This document shows, piece after piece, positions 1-6,753 of a DNA stretch of 19,404 bases (the stretch's first letter is position 1; each line of letters opens with the position of its first letter). The position numbers were made by a program, and so were the translations under genes. Source of the DNA: Pseudacidobacterium sp036264445 (GTDB taxonomy: Bacteria > Acidobacteriota > Terriglobia > Terriglobales > Acidobacteriaceae); the NCBI GenBank assembly GCA_036264445.1, contig DATAQW010000288.1:1-19404 (forward strand), in the 5' to 3' direction. Under the pieces are notes generated by a model. That model was not told the DNA's origin, did no database searches, and saw nothing but the letters and a program-made list of their open reading frames with translations.

Positions 1-2
1 GC

Positions 3-536
3 CTGGGCGGCAGGCTGGACACGGGAGCCTATCTGCGCGAGGTTTTCCGCGAACAGGGCAAGATTGGATCAGTCTATGACTCAAATGTAACTGCGTTTGA
101 TCCCTTTCCGTTCTCCCCGGACCAGCGTTCGAATGATCCTCTGCTGGAGACGTTGATTGCACCTACGACAACCGCAATGGTCCATTTTGTTACGCAGACC
201 GTGGGCTGGAAAGTAAATGCACGCTATAACGCACTCTCTTACGACGTGAATCGTCTGTGGGACCGCGACGATGAATTGCGCAAGGGTTCAGTGGAAGAGC
301 TCCGGCTGGCTGTTGCAGCCGATCCGAAGATGCGCGTAATCGTTGCTCACGGCTGGAATGATTTGTCGTGCCCATTTATGGGTTCGATTCTGACTGTGAA
401 CCAGATGCCATTGATGGGTACAGATACGACGCGTGTATCGGTCCGCGAATTTCCTGGCGGGCACATGTTCTACACACGCGAATCAAGTCGACTTGCACTG
501 CGCAAGGATGTAATGGACATGGTCAGTAGGCATTGA
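3..536 (+). CDS. Serine carboxypeptidase (peptidase S10 family), C-terminal part
   Basis: The reading frame is open from the left edge (first full codon at 3) to TGA at 534-536, so only the last 177 codons are present. The C-terminal half matches the S10 serine carboxypeptidase fold. HGWNDLSCPF carries the expected catalytic Asp (codon 360-362) and GGHMFY carries the catalytic His (codon 462-464). The nucleophile Ser lies upstream of the window. These enzymes remove C-terminal residues from peptides and in bacteria are usually exported, but the N-terminus is not visible, so location cannot be judged. The ATG at 153 is internal and is not the start. An intrinsic terminator follows 16 bases after the stop, so this gene probably ends its transcription unit. 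Family assignment is by motif reading only. Confidence 0.8.
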   Translation: MGGRLDTGAYLREVFREQGKIGSVYDSNVTAFDPFPFSPDQRSNDPLLETLIAPTTTAMVHFVTQTVGWKVNARYNALSYDVNRLWDRDDELRKGSVEELRLAVAADPKMRVIVAHGWNDLSCPFMGSILTVNQMPLMGTDTTRVSVREFPGGHMFYTRESSRLALRKDVMDMVSRH

Positions 537-552
537 TGCCTGAGTGAATCTT

Positions 553-580
553 GCGGGCAGATGTTTCTGCCCGCTTTTCT
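553..580 (+). terminator. Intrinsic terminator after the carboxypeptidase gene
   Basis: A perfect 8-bp inverted repeat, GCGGGCAG (553-560) and CTGCCCGC (567-574), has a 6-base loop and is followed by TTTTCTTTTCT. It lies between the peptidase stop (536) and the flavoenzyme start (586), so it should end the upstream transcript. It also rules out a GTG start at 544 for the next gene. Confidence 0.85.
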
Positions 581-585
581 TTTCT

Positions 586-1734
586 ATGACAGAGAGATAC
601 GACGTCATTGTGATTGGACTGGGTGGCGTTGGCAGCGCGGCTGCCTGCCATCTCGCTGTGCGAGGAAAGCGCGTGCTTGGCCTGGAACGCTTCACACCTG
701 GGCATGACCGCGGGTCATCGCATGGAAACTCGCGCATCATTCGTCAGGCGTATCACGAGAACCCTGAATATGTGCCGCTCGTGTTGCGGGCTTATGAGCT
801 GTGGGAGCGGTTAGAACGTGATTCCGGAAGCGAATTGCTCTGTATCACAGGTGGGCTATTTGTTGGCCATGAAAACAGCGGTGTGATTCGCGGCAGCGTG
901 TTCAGTGCGAAAAAACATGGGCTGGCTTATGAATGTCTTGATGCTGCTGAAGTGCGGCGGCGATTTCCTGTGTTTCAACCGCGTCCTGATGACTACGCGG
1001 TGTTTGAGGCCAAGGCTGGATTCCTGCGGCCTGAAGTTGCTGTAAAAGCGCACCTGCAAATCGCGGTGCAACATGGCGCAACGCTGCATTTCGAAGAGCC
1101 TATTTCTGATTGGCGAGGTACTGCATCAGGCACAGTTCGCATCGTCACTGAAAAAGGAGCGTATGAGTCATCGCATCTGGTGCTTGCTCCGGGTGCGTGG
1201 GCGCCGGAATTGCTCCGCTCACTCGTACTGCCTTTGCATGTGCGCAGGCATGTGATGGCCTGGTTTGATCCGGTTGCAGACCGGGATCTTTTTTTGCCTG
1301 AGCGCTTTCCTATCTACATCTGGGATACTCATTCTGGCGTTGTGTTTTACGGCTTTCCAGCAACGGACGGCGTGAATGGAGGAGTCAAAGCGGCTATCCA
1401 TTCGGGCGGAGATGTATGCACTGCTGATTCAATAGAGCTTGGAATTTCGGAAAGCGACATTGCCGAAATCCGTGAGCAGCTTGTCGAGTACCTTCCAGAG
1501 CTGAATGGACGGCTGCTGCATGCAGCCACGTGCATGTACACGATGACTCCAGACGAAAATTTTGTAGTCGCGCAGCATCCGGAATATTCGGGGGTCACAA
1601 TTGCATGCGGATTTTCCGGACATGGGTTCAAGTTCACCAGCGTTCTCGGCGAAATACTGGCTGATCTCGCGATTGATGGGTCTACAGGATATCCGATTGA
1701 GTTTCTGTCTCCGAAGCGGTTTTTTCAGGGTTGA
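586..1734 (+). CDS. Monomeric sarcosine oxidase-like FAD amine oxidase (MSOX/N-methyltryptophan oxidase family)
   Basis: The 382-residue protein is a DAO-superfamily flavoprotein that would oxidise a secondary or N-methylated amino acid with O2, giving H2O2. The N-terminus has the ADP-binding beta-alpha-beta motif GLGGVGSAAACHLA (residues ~9-22), then GSSHGNSRIIRQAYHE, a typical MSOX signature. Near the C-terminus, TCMYTMTPDENF contains Cys316, which sits where Bacillus MSOX has its covalent FAD-linking Cys315. GFSGHGFKF follows as the conserved FAD/active-site loop. I chose ATG 586 because the GTG at 544 would put the upstream terminator inside the coding region. No Shine-Dalgarno precedes ATG 586. 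The stop codon at 1732-1734 is embedded in the his promoter -35 box. The substrate could be sarcosine, N-methyltryptophan, pipecolate or another amine; sequence alone does not decide. Confidence 0.82.
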   Translation: MTERYDVIVIGLGGVGSAAACHLAVRGKRVLGLERFTPGHDRGSSHGNSRIIRQAYHENPEYVPLVLRAYELWERLERDSGSELLCITGGLFVGHENSGVIRGSVFSAKKHGLAYECLDAAEVRRRFPVFQPRPDDYAVFEAKAGFLRPEVAVKAHLQIAVQHGATLHFEEPISDWRGTASGTVRIVTEKGAYESSHLVLAPGAWAPELLRSLVLPLHVRRHVMAWFDPVADRDLFLPERFPIYIWDTHSGVVFYGFPATDGVNGGVKAAIHSGGDVCTADSIELGISESDIAEIREQLVEYLPELNGRLLHAATCMYTMTPDENFVVAQHPEYSGVTIACGFSGHGFKFTSVLGEILADLAIDGSTGYPIEFLSPKRFFQG

Positions 1735-1759
1735 CATCACAGTGGAAGCCCGGTAATTT
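1731..1759 (+). promoter_or_regulatory. Sigma70-type promoter of the histidine leader/operon
   Basis: A perfect -35 box TTGACA (1731-1736) is followed, after exactly 17 bases, by TAATTT (1754-1759) as a weaker -10 box. The -35 box contains the TGA stop of the preceding flavoenzyme gene. Transcription would start around 1766-1768, at or within two bases of the ATG of the leader peptide (1768). It therefore predicts a leaderless or almost leaderless mRNA. The start site is predicted, not observed. Confidence 0.65.
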
Positions 1760-1767
1760 CAAAGTAG

Positions 1768-1845
1768 ATGCAGATTCATCGCCATCATCGTCATCACCAT
1801 CATCACGTGACGAGCGTGTCGGCGAATCCTTACGGCCTAGAGTAG
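1768..1845 (+). CDS. hisL: Histidine operon leader peptide (attenuator peptide), 25 aa
   Basis: The short ORF starts ATG CAG ATT and runs to TAG at 1843-1845. Residues 4-13 are HRHHRHHHHH: eight histidines and two arginines within ten codons. The tail is VTSVSANPYGLE. An in-frame TAG sits immediately before the ATG (1765-1767), so ATG 1768 is the most upstream possible start, and no convincing Shine-Dalgarno is present. It lies between a promoter and a rho-independent terminator that precedes hisI, the standard arrangement for ribosome-mediated attenuation. The role is regulatory: a shortage of charged histidyl-tRNA would stall the ribosome in the His run and favour antitermination. The peptide is not homologous by eye to the enterobacterial HisL outside the His run; the symbol is used for function. 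Arg codons at positions 5 and 8 could add a response to arginine limitation, but that is speculative. Confidence 0.88.
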   Translation: MQIHRHHRHHHHHVTSVSANPYGLE

Positions 1846-1885
1846 ACGGCCAGAAATCAAAGGACCTAAAAGCCCGCCGATGCGC
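1814..1885 (+). promoter_or_regulatory. Predicted antiterminator pairing of the his attenuator
   Basis: Bases 1814-1824 (GCGTGTCGGCG) can pair with 1875-1885 (CGCCGATGCGC) over 11 bp including two G-U pairs. The 3' partner overlaps the left arm of the terminator, so the two structures exclude each other. A competing upstream hairpin pairs 1779-1783 with 1821-1825 and 1788-1794 with 1807-1813. It would hold the antiterminator strand when the His codons are not occupied by a stalled ribosome. Folding energies were not calculated. Confidence 0.65.
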
Positions 1886-1905
1886 CAAGCGCAGGCGGGC
1901 TTTTT
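1868..1905 (+). terminator. Attenuator terminator upstream of hisI
   Basis: The stem pairs AAAAGCCCGCC (1868-1878) with GGCGGGCTTTT (1894-1904). A 2-base bulge leads to an inner stem TGCG/CGCA (1881-1884 with 1890-1893), and the outer 3' side forms a T run. It has all the marks of a rho-independent terminator and stands between the His-rich leader peptide and hisI, so it should control read-through into the whole biosynthetic operon. Confidence 0.88.
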
Positions 1906-1957
1906 GCATCTGGCCCAGAATGCGCAGAAGCGACACGGCAATTAAAAAAGGAAAACA

Positions 1958-2308
1958 ATGTCGGATACTGCAATTGATTTTGCCAAGATGGATGGCCTGG
2001 CCCCCGCGATCGTGCAGGACGCGAAGACCGGGCAGGTGCTGATGGTCGGCTTCCAGAATGAAGCCAGCTACCAAAAGACACTCGAAACAGGATTTGTTAC
2101 CTTCTGGAGCCGCACGCGGCAAAAGCTGTGGATGAAGGGCGAGACCAGCGGCAATCGCCTGCGTGTGGTGGAAGCCGCGACGGACTGCGACCGCGATACC
2201 CTTCTCTATCGCGTGGAAGTGGAAGGCGACGGTCTTGTCTGCCACGAGGGAACTGTAAGCTGCTTCACGCGTCCTATCACGATCAACGGATTGCAGGAGA
2301 CACGGTGA
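1958..2308 (+). CDS. hisI: Phosphoribosyl-AMP cyclohydrolase
   Basis: HisI opens the adenine ring of phosphoribosyl-AMP (third step of histidine synthesis). The 116-residue protein shows FWSRTRQKLWMKGETSGN, the acidic metal site DCDRD (Asp76, Asp78, Asp80) and the zinc cysteines Cys77, Cys95 (in CHEG) and Cys102 (in SCF). It is the stand-alone form; no HisE (phosphoribosyl-ATP pyrophosphatase) domain is fused at its C-terminus and no separate hisE is in the window. ATG 1958 is preceded by AAGGA at 1948-1952, a good ribosome site. It is the first structural gene after the attenuator, and its stop shares one base with the start of hisG. Confidence 0.95.
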   Translation: MSDTAIDFAKMDGLAPAIVQDAKTGQVLMVGFQNEASYQKTLETGFVTFWSRTRQKLWMKGETSGNRLRVVEAATDCDRDTLLYRVEVEGDGLVCHEGTVSCFTRPITINGLQETR

Positions 2309-3183
2309 TGGCGAACAAGCTTAAGCTCGGAGTTCCCAAAGGCAGCCTGCAGGACGCTACGATTGCTCTCTTTCAGCGCGCGGGCTGGAACATCTACGCC
2401 AGCGGGCGGTCGTACTTTCCCGCGATTGACGACAGCGAGATTGAATGCACGCTGATTCGCGCGCAGGAGATGGCACGCTACGTTGACCACGGGGCACTTG
2501 ATGCTGGTCTTACCGGTATTGATTGGGTGGTCGAAAGCGGCCGTGCGGTGAAGAGCATCACCAGCCTCACCTATGCGAAGCAGAGCCGTCAGAAAGTTCG
2601 CTGGGTGCTGGCTGTGCCTGATGATTCGACGTATCAGAGAGCGGAGGACCTTGCGAACAAGACCATTGCGACCGAGCTGGTTGAGGTCACCAGAAAGTAT
2701 TTCGCTGCGAAGAATGTGCCGGTGAGAGTCGAGTTCAGCTGGGGCGCAACGGAAGTGAAGCCTCCGACGCTGGCTGACGCCATTGTGGAAGTCACCGAAA
2801 CGGGCAGTTCTCTGAAGGCCAATCGTCTGCGCATTATCGACACTGTGATGGAAAGCGAGACACATCTGATCGCGAACTCTGCGAGTTATGAAGACCCCTG
2901 GAAAAAACTGAAGATCGACAACATTGCGCTGATGCTGAGAGGTGCGATTGCCGCGCAGGGACGGGTCGGATTGATGATGAACGTCGAAAAAGCAAATCTG
3001 CCTGCTGTGCTCTCTGTACTGCCGGCATTGAACTCGCCTACAGTTTCTACGCTCAGTGATCCCGCATGGGTAGCTGTGAATACGATCCTGGAAGAAAGCG
3101 TTGTACGGGATGTGCTCCCGAAGCTGAAAGCTGCAAATGCTACGGGCATCGTGGAATATCCGTTGAACAAGGTGGTCCTGTAA
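2308..3183 (+). CDS. hisG: ATP phosphoribosyltransferase, long form
   Basis: HisG catalyses the committed step, joining ATP and PRPP to give phosphoribosyl-ATP. The 291-residue length fits the long, self-sufficient form with a C-terminal regulatory domain that normally binds histidine, so no HisZ partner is expected. The N-terminus LGVPKGSL and the PRPP-binding stretch EVTETGSSLKANRLRII (from Glu161) are diagnostic. The start is ATG 2308, with AGGAG at 2295-2299; the frame stays open further upstream inside hisI, but that part reads as out-of-frame hisI. The A of the hisI TGA is the A of this ATG (TGATG), which points to translational coupling. Feedback inhibition by histidine is expected from the family and was not shown here. 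Confidence 0.95.
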   Translation: MANKLKLGVPKGSLQDATIALFQRAGWNIYASGRSYFPAIDDSEIECTLIRAQEMARYVDHGALDAGLTGIDWVVESGRAVKSITSLTYAKQSRQKVRWVLAVPDDSTYQRAEDLANKTIATELVEVTRKYFAAKNVPVRVEFSWGATEVKPPTLADAIVEVTETGSSLKANRLRIIDTVMESETHLIANSASYEDPWKKLKIDNIALMLRGAIAAQGRVGLMMNVEKANLPAVLSVLPALNSPTVSTLSDPAWVAVNTILEESVVRDVLPKLKAANATGIVEYPLNKVVL

Positions 3184-4445
3184 TGCGTGTGCTGCACACA
3201 GCAGGCCGCGACAAGCTGCGCGCTCAGAAGCTGATTGCGCAGCTTGAGCAGCGGCGCAACACTGTTGATGAGCGAGTTGTTCCCGTGGTCACGCGCATTA
3301 TCAACGGTGTACGCAAAGGCGGCGATGCTGCCTTGCGTCGCTACGCCGCTCGGCTTGATCAATTTTCGAAACAGGCGCCGTTACAAATTTCAGCAGAAGA
3401 AATGGAGCGGGCCTGGGATGAGGTTTCGCCTGCATTCCGAAGTTCTGTCCAGGCTGCGGCGAAAAACATCCGGCGCTTTGCGCAGAAGCAGCTGCCAAAA
3501 GAGTGGAGTTTTGAGCAGGTTTCCGGACTTGTTGTTGGCCAGAAAATACGACCGCTTTCTTCTGTTGGCTGTTATGTTCCGAGCGGACGTTATCCATTGC
3601 CTTCTACGCTGCTGATGACTGTAATTCCCGCTCTGGTTGCGGGTGTCGAGCGGATTGCCGCGGTGTCTCCTCGGCCAGCGAAGGAGACACTGGCGGCGGC
3701 TTCATTTCTTGGCATCAAAGAGTTCTATCAGGTTGGTGGCGCGCAAGCAGTTGCTGCCCTTGCTTATGGAACAGAGAGCATTCCGCGTGTGGATAAGATC
3801 GTCGGCCCCGGTAATGCTTACGTAACTGCTGCCAAGAAGCTTGTTTCTTTTGACTGTGCTATCGACATGCTTGCTGGGCCGACTGAGATTGTCGTCAATA
3901 GCGACACTGGCGAACCAGCTTTTATCGCAGCTGATTTGGCGGCACAGGCAGAGCATGATCCAGACGCGCTTGCCATTTTTGTCACCACAAATAAAGAACT
4001 CGCAGCAAGAGTCAGTGACGAAGTGAAACGATGCGTTCGCGAGAATCCCATTGCAGCACAAGCCATCAAGAAAAACGGCATCATCTTTGTAACTGCTTCA
4101 GTTGCAGAAGCGCATGACCTTACGAACCGTCTTGCATCGGAACATCTGACAGTCGATACGGAAAGCGACCTTGACTGGGTGAAGAATGCAGGGTCAGTTT
4201 TCATCGGGAACTACTCAGCACAGCCGCTGGGGGATTACATCTCAGGGCCGAACCATACACTCCCAACTGGCGGCCTTGCACGTGTGCGTGGCGGATTGAG
4301 CGTAAACGACTTTTTAAAAATCATGACTGTTCAGAAATACACCAGCAAAGGCCTGCAAGCGATGGGGCCAAAGGCCATTGCTCTGGCTGAGGCAGAGGGA
4401 TTGAAGGGACATGCAGAAGCGATTCGAACAAGAGGCGCTCGTTAA
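3183..4445 (+). CDS. hisD: Histidinol dehydrogenase
   Basis: HisD makes the last two oxidations, L-histidinol to histidinal to histidine, using NAD+ and Zn2+. The 420-residue protein contains GPGNAYVTAAKK, AGPTEIVV and SGPNHTLPTGG. The zinc ligands are visible as Gln255 and His258 in AQAEHDPDA, Asp351 in GDYISG and His410 in KGHAEA, at spacings close to the E. coli enzyme (259, 262, 360, 419). ATG 3183 overlaps the hisG stop by one base (TAATG) and is preceded by AAGGTGG at 3169-3175. An upstream in-frame extension into hisG is rejected because it reads across hisG in another frame. The 3' end overlaps hisC by 35 bases. Confidence 0.95.
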   Translation: MRVLHTAGRDKLRAQKLIAQLEQRRNTVDERVVPVVTRIINGVRKGGDAALRRYAARLDQFSKQAPLQISAEEMERAWDEVSPAFRSSVQAAAKNIRRFAQKQLPKEWSFEQVSGLVVGQKIRPLSSVGCYVPSGRYPLPSTLLMTVIPALVAGVERIAAVSPRPAKETLAAASFLGIKEFYQVGGAQAVAALAYGTESIPRVDKIVGPGNAYVTAAKKLVSFDCAIDMLAGPTEIVVNSDTGEPAFIAADLAAQAEHDPDALAIFVTTNKELAARVSDEVKRCVRENPIAAQAIKKNGIIFVTASVAEAHDLTNRLASEHLTVDTESDLDWVKNAGSVFIGNYSAQPLGDYISGPNHTLPTGGLARVRGGLSVNDFLKIMTVQKYTSKGLQAMGPKAIALAEAEGLKGHAEAIRTRGAR

Positions 4446-5508
4446 ACCGCGGGCCGCAGTTCTGCGTACGAAAGAATATCATCCGCCGCTGGGATGCCGA
4501 GATGGGGTCCGGCTGGACTTCAACGAGAACACCTTTGCCTGCTCCCCCAAGGTGCTCGAAGCGCTCGGAAAAATTTCGCGTGCCGACCTTACAAAATATC
4601 CTGAACGCGAACCGGTTGAGGACCTGGTGGCCCAGCATCTTGGCCTAAAGGCATCACAGGTGCTGCTGACCAATGGCGTAGACGAGGCGATTCACGTTCT
4701 CTCTCAGACTTATCTTGATGCCGGCGATGAGTTTTTGCTGCCGGTGCCTACGTACTCCATGTATGAGGTGTATGGGTCGTCTACAGACGCAAAGATGGTT
4801 TTCGTGCAAGCCGGAGAGGATTTTTCATTCCCCGTGGAAGCTTTGCTGAATAACATCACGCCTGCCACTAAATTGATTGCAATCGCGAATCCGAATAGCC
4901 CAACGGGTCGCGTAGTGTCGCGTGAAACTATTCTGCGCGTGATGGAACGCGCGCCGCATGCAATCGTATTGGTGGATGAAGCGTACTACCACTTCCATGG
5001 TAAGACGGTCATGGATTTAATCGAGCGCGTTCCGAATCTCATAGTCACGCGCACATTTTCTAAAGCATATGGGCTCGCTGGATTGCGGATCGGGGTGCTG
5101 GCCGCTAGTGAAGAGCAGATGCACTGGCTGCGGCGCATGATCTCTCCCTACAGTGTGAATGGACTCGCGCTGGCGTGCCTTCCTGCGGCACTCGAAGATG
5201 AAGATTATCTGAAATGGTATGTGGGCGAAGTGCTTGAAGGACGCGCGATATTCACCGCGGCTCTTAAGCAGTCAGGTGTTCCTTACTGGCCCTCGGAAGC
5301 AAATTTTGTCTTGACGAAGATTGGGTCGAAGCATAAGGAATTTGTCTTCGCTATGCGCCAGCGGAACGTACTTGTCCGTGATCGATCGAACGACCCAGGA
5401 TGTGATGGATGTGTGCGTATCACGATTGGAACGCTGGAGCATACAAAGTTGGCGGTAGAGGCACTAAAAGAATCTCTTGCTGAAATTGGATGGAGCATCG
5501 ATGAGTAA
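4411..5508 (+). CDS. hisC: Histidinol-phosphate aminotransferase
   Basis: HisC is a PLP enzyme that converts imidazole-acetol phosphate to histidinol phosphate with glutamate as amino donor. The 365-residue fold-type I protein shows LDFNENT near the N-terminus, NPNSPTGRVV, VDEAYYHF with Asp189 (PLP ring N contact), and TRTFSKAYGLAGLRIG with Lys218 as the Schiff-base lysine. RITIGT near the C-terminus carries the substrate-carboxylate Arg. ATG 4411 is the only good start: an in-frame TGA lies at 4402-4404. Its purine-rich upstream stretch (AAGGGA, 4404-4409) is unusually close to the ATG. The start lies 35 bases inside hisD. Context decides in favour of HisC over other class II aminotransferases. 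Confidence 0.93.
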   Translation: MQKRFEQEALVKPRAAVLRTKEYHPPLGCRDGVRLDFNENTFACSPKVLEALGKISRADLTKYPEREPVEDLVAQHLGLKASQVLLTNGVDEAIHVLSQTYLDAGDEFLLPVPTYSMYEVYGSSTDAKMVFVQAGEDFSFPVEALLNNITPATKLIAIANPNSPTGRVVSRETILRVMERAPHAIVLVDEAYYHFHGKTVMDLIERVPNLIVTRTFSKAYGLAGLRIGVLAASEEQMHWLRRMISPYSVNGLALACLPAALEDEDYLKWYVGEVLEGRAIFTAALKQSGVPYWPSEANFVLTKIGSKHKEFVFAMRQRNVLVRDRSNDPGCDGCVRITIGTLEHTKLAVEALKESLAEIGWSIDE

Positions 5509-6112
5509 TAAGAAGTCGCCGCGAAAACGCTCGGCGGAAATCAACCGTAAGACAGCGGAGACGCAAATTTCGTTACAGCTCACAATTGAAGGTACAGGCC
5601 GTTACAAGGTCAGCACGGGAATCCGGTTTTTTGATCACATGCTGGAACTCTTTACACGGCATGGCGCTTTTGATCTTGACTTGACCTGCAAGGGCGATCT
5701 CGATGTTGACCAGCACCACACTGTCGAAGACGTCGGCATTGCTCTTGGCGAGGCCTTTGACCACGCGCTTGGCGATAAGAAAGGCATCATGCGCGCCGGG
5801 TATTTCCTGATGACGATGGATGAGACGCTGGGCATTGCGGCTGTTGATCTCAGCGGCCGCACTTTGTCTGTCATTGACACAAAAGTGAGGGCACGGCTGG
5901 TCGGCGATCTGCAATCAGAGCTGGTGGACGATTTCTTCGAAGGCTTTGCACGCGGAGCGCGCGCTAACGTCCATCTGAAGACAATGTATGGCCGCTCGAA
6001 CCATCACAAAGTTGAGGCACTTTTCAAGGCATTTGCGCGCGCACTGCGTTTTGCTTGCATGCGCGACGCTCAGCTTGGCGATATGCTGCCCAGCACGAAA
6101 GGCCTGCTGTGA
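5501..6112 (+). CDS. hisB: Imidazoleglycerol-phosphate dehydratase
   Basis: HisB removes water from imidazole-glycerol phosphate using a Mn2+ pair. The 203-residue protein is the monofunctional form without the N-terminal histidinol-phosphate phosphatase domain found in E. coli. Both halves of the duplicated fold show the metal signature: HHTVED at His72-His73-Glu76, and NHHKVEA at His168-His169-Glu172. FFDHMLELFTRHG is also typical. ATG 5501 has GGAG at 5492-5495 and lies within the end of hisC, overlapping it by 8 bases; a TTG at 5477 is less likely. The first ~18 residues are Lys/Arg/Ser-rich and may be disordered. Since no phosphatase is fused or adjacent, histidinol-phosphate must be dephosphorylated by an enzyme encoded elsewhere. 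Confidence 0.95.
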   Translation: MSNKKSPRKRSAEINRKTAETQISLQLTIEGTGRYKVSTGIRFFDHMLELFTRHGAFDLDLTCKGDLDVDQHHTVEDVGIALGEAFDHALGDKKGIMRAGYFLMTMDETLGIAAVDLSGRTLSVIDTKVRARLVGDLQSELVDDFFEGFARGARANVHLKTMYGRSNHHKVEALFKAFARALRFACMRDAQLGDMLPSTKGLL

Positions 6113-6753
6113 GCGTCGTAACAGTCATTGACTATAAAGCCGGTAATCTAACGTCGGTCGTAAAGGCATTGCGTTATCTAGGTGCTGAAGTCACAGTGAC
6201 GGACCGTCCGGAATTATTGGTCACTGCTGAGCGCGTGGTGCTTCCTGGAGTTGGACATTTTGCGGCAACGCGCCTGCTCGATGAGACAGGAATGACGCAG
6301 GCTGTGCGCGAAACGATTGCGCGAGGTGTACCATTTCTTGGAATTTGTGTCGGCATGCAATGGCTCCTTTCAGGAAGCGCCGAAGCCCCGGAGCAGCCAG
6401 GCTTGCGTTATTTTCATGGAGAGTGTGAACGCTTCCCTGCGGGCAGCGAAAAAGTGCCGCACGTAGGATGGAACCATATTCTAGTGCGGACTACTTCACC
6501 TACACGATTGTTTGCCGGAATAGATCATGGCGAGTTTGTTTATTACACGCATTCGTATTGTGTTCCGACGACAGTCCTGCATATCGGCCCTGATCGTATC
6601 CATCAGACGACAAACCCAATCGCGGCAGTTTCTCACTACATCAAGACATTTACCGCAGCGGTGGAGCACGACAATGTGATGGGCGTTCAGTTTCATCCGG
6701 AAAAATCCGGAACAACCGGGCTCAAGATTCTCAAAAATTTTCTGGAGTTTTAG
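6109..6753 (+). CDS. hisH: Imidazole glycerol phosphate synthase, glutaminase subunit
   Basis: HisH hydrolyses glutamine and channels ammonia to HisF. The 214-residue class I glutamine amidotransferase shows VIDYKAGNL at the N-terminus, PGVGHF, the nucleophile Cys80 in GICVGMQ, and the rest of the triad His196 and Glu198 in GVQFHPEKSG. I chose GTG 6109, which overlaps the hisB stop by four bases (GTGA) and has AAAGG at 6098-6102; this gives the normal family N-terminus. The ATG at 6055 would add residues read out of frame from hisB. hisF starts immediately after the TAG, so the two subunits of the synthase are made together. Confidence 0.94.
   Translation: MSVVTVIDYKAGNLTSVVKALRYLGAEVTVTDRPELLVTAERVVLPGVGHFAATRLLDETGMTQAVRETIARGVPFLGICVGMQWLLSGSAEAPEQPGLRYFHGECERFPAGSEKVPHVGWNHILVRTTSPTRLFAGIDHGEFVYYTHSYCVPTTVLHIGPDRIHQTTNPIAAVSHYIKTFTAAVEHDNVMGVQFHPEKSGTTGLKILKNFLEF

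Noticed and set aside
1846..1957. T-box or histidine riboswitch
   Set aside because: No T-box consensus or tRNA-specifier layout is visible; the His-rich ORF with terminator accounts for the structure.
1731..2042. Plus-strand Ser-rich ORF across the his leader region
   Set aside because: It reads the His codon run and the terminator in a shifted frame and lacks a ribosome site; the leader peptide frame explains the region better.
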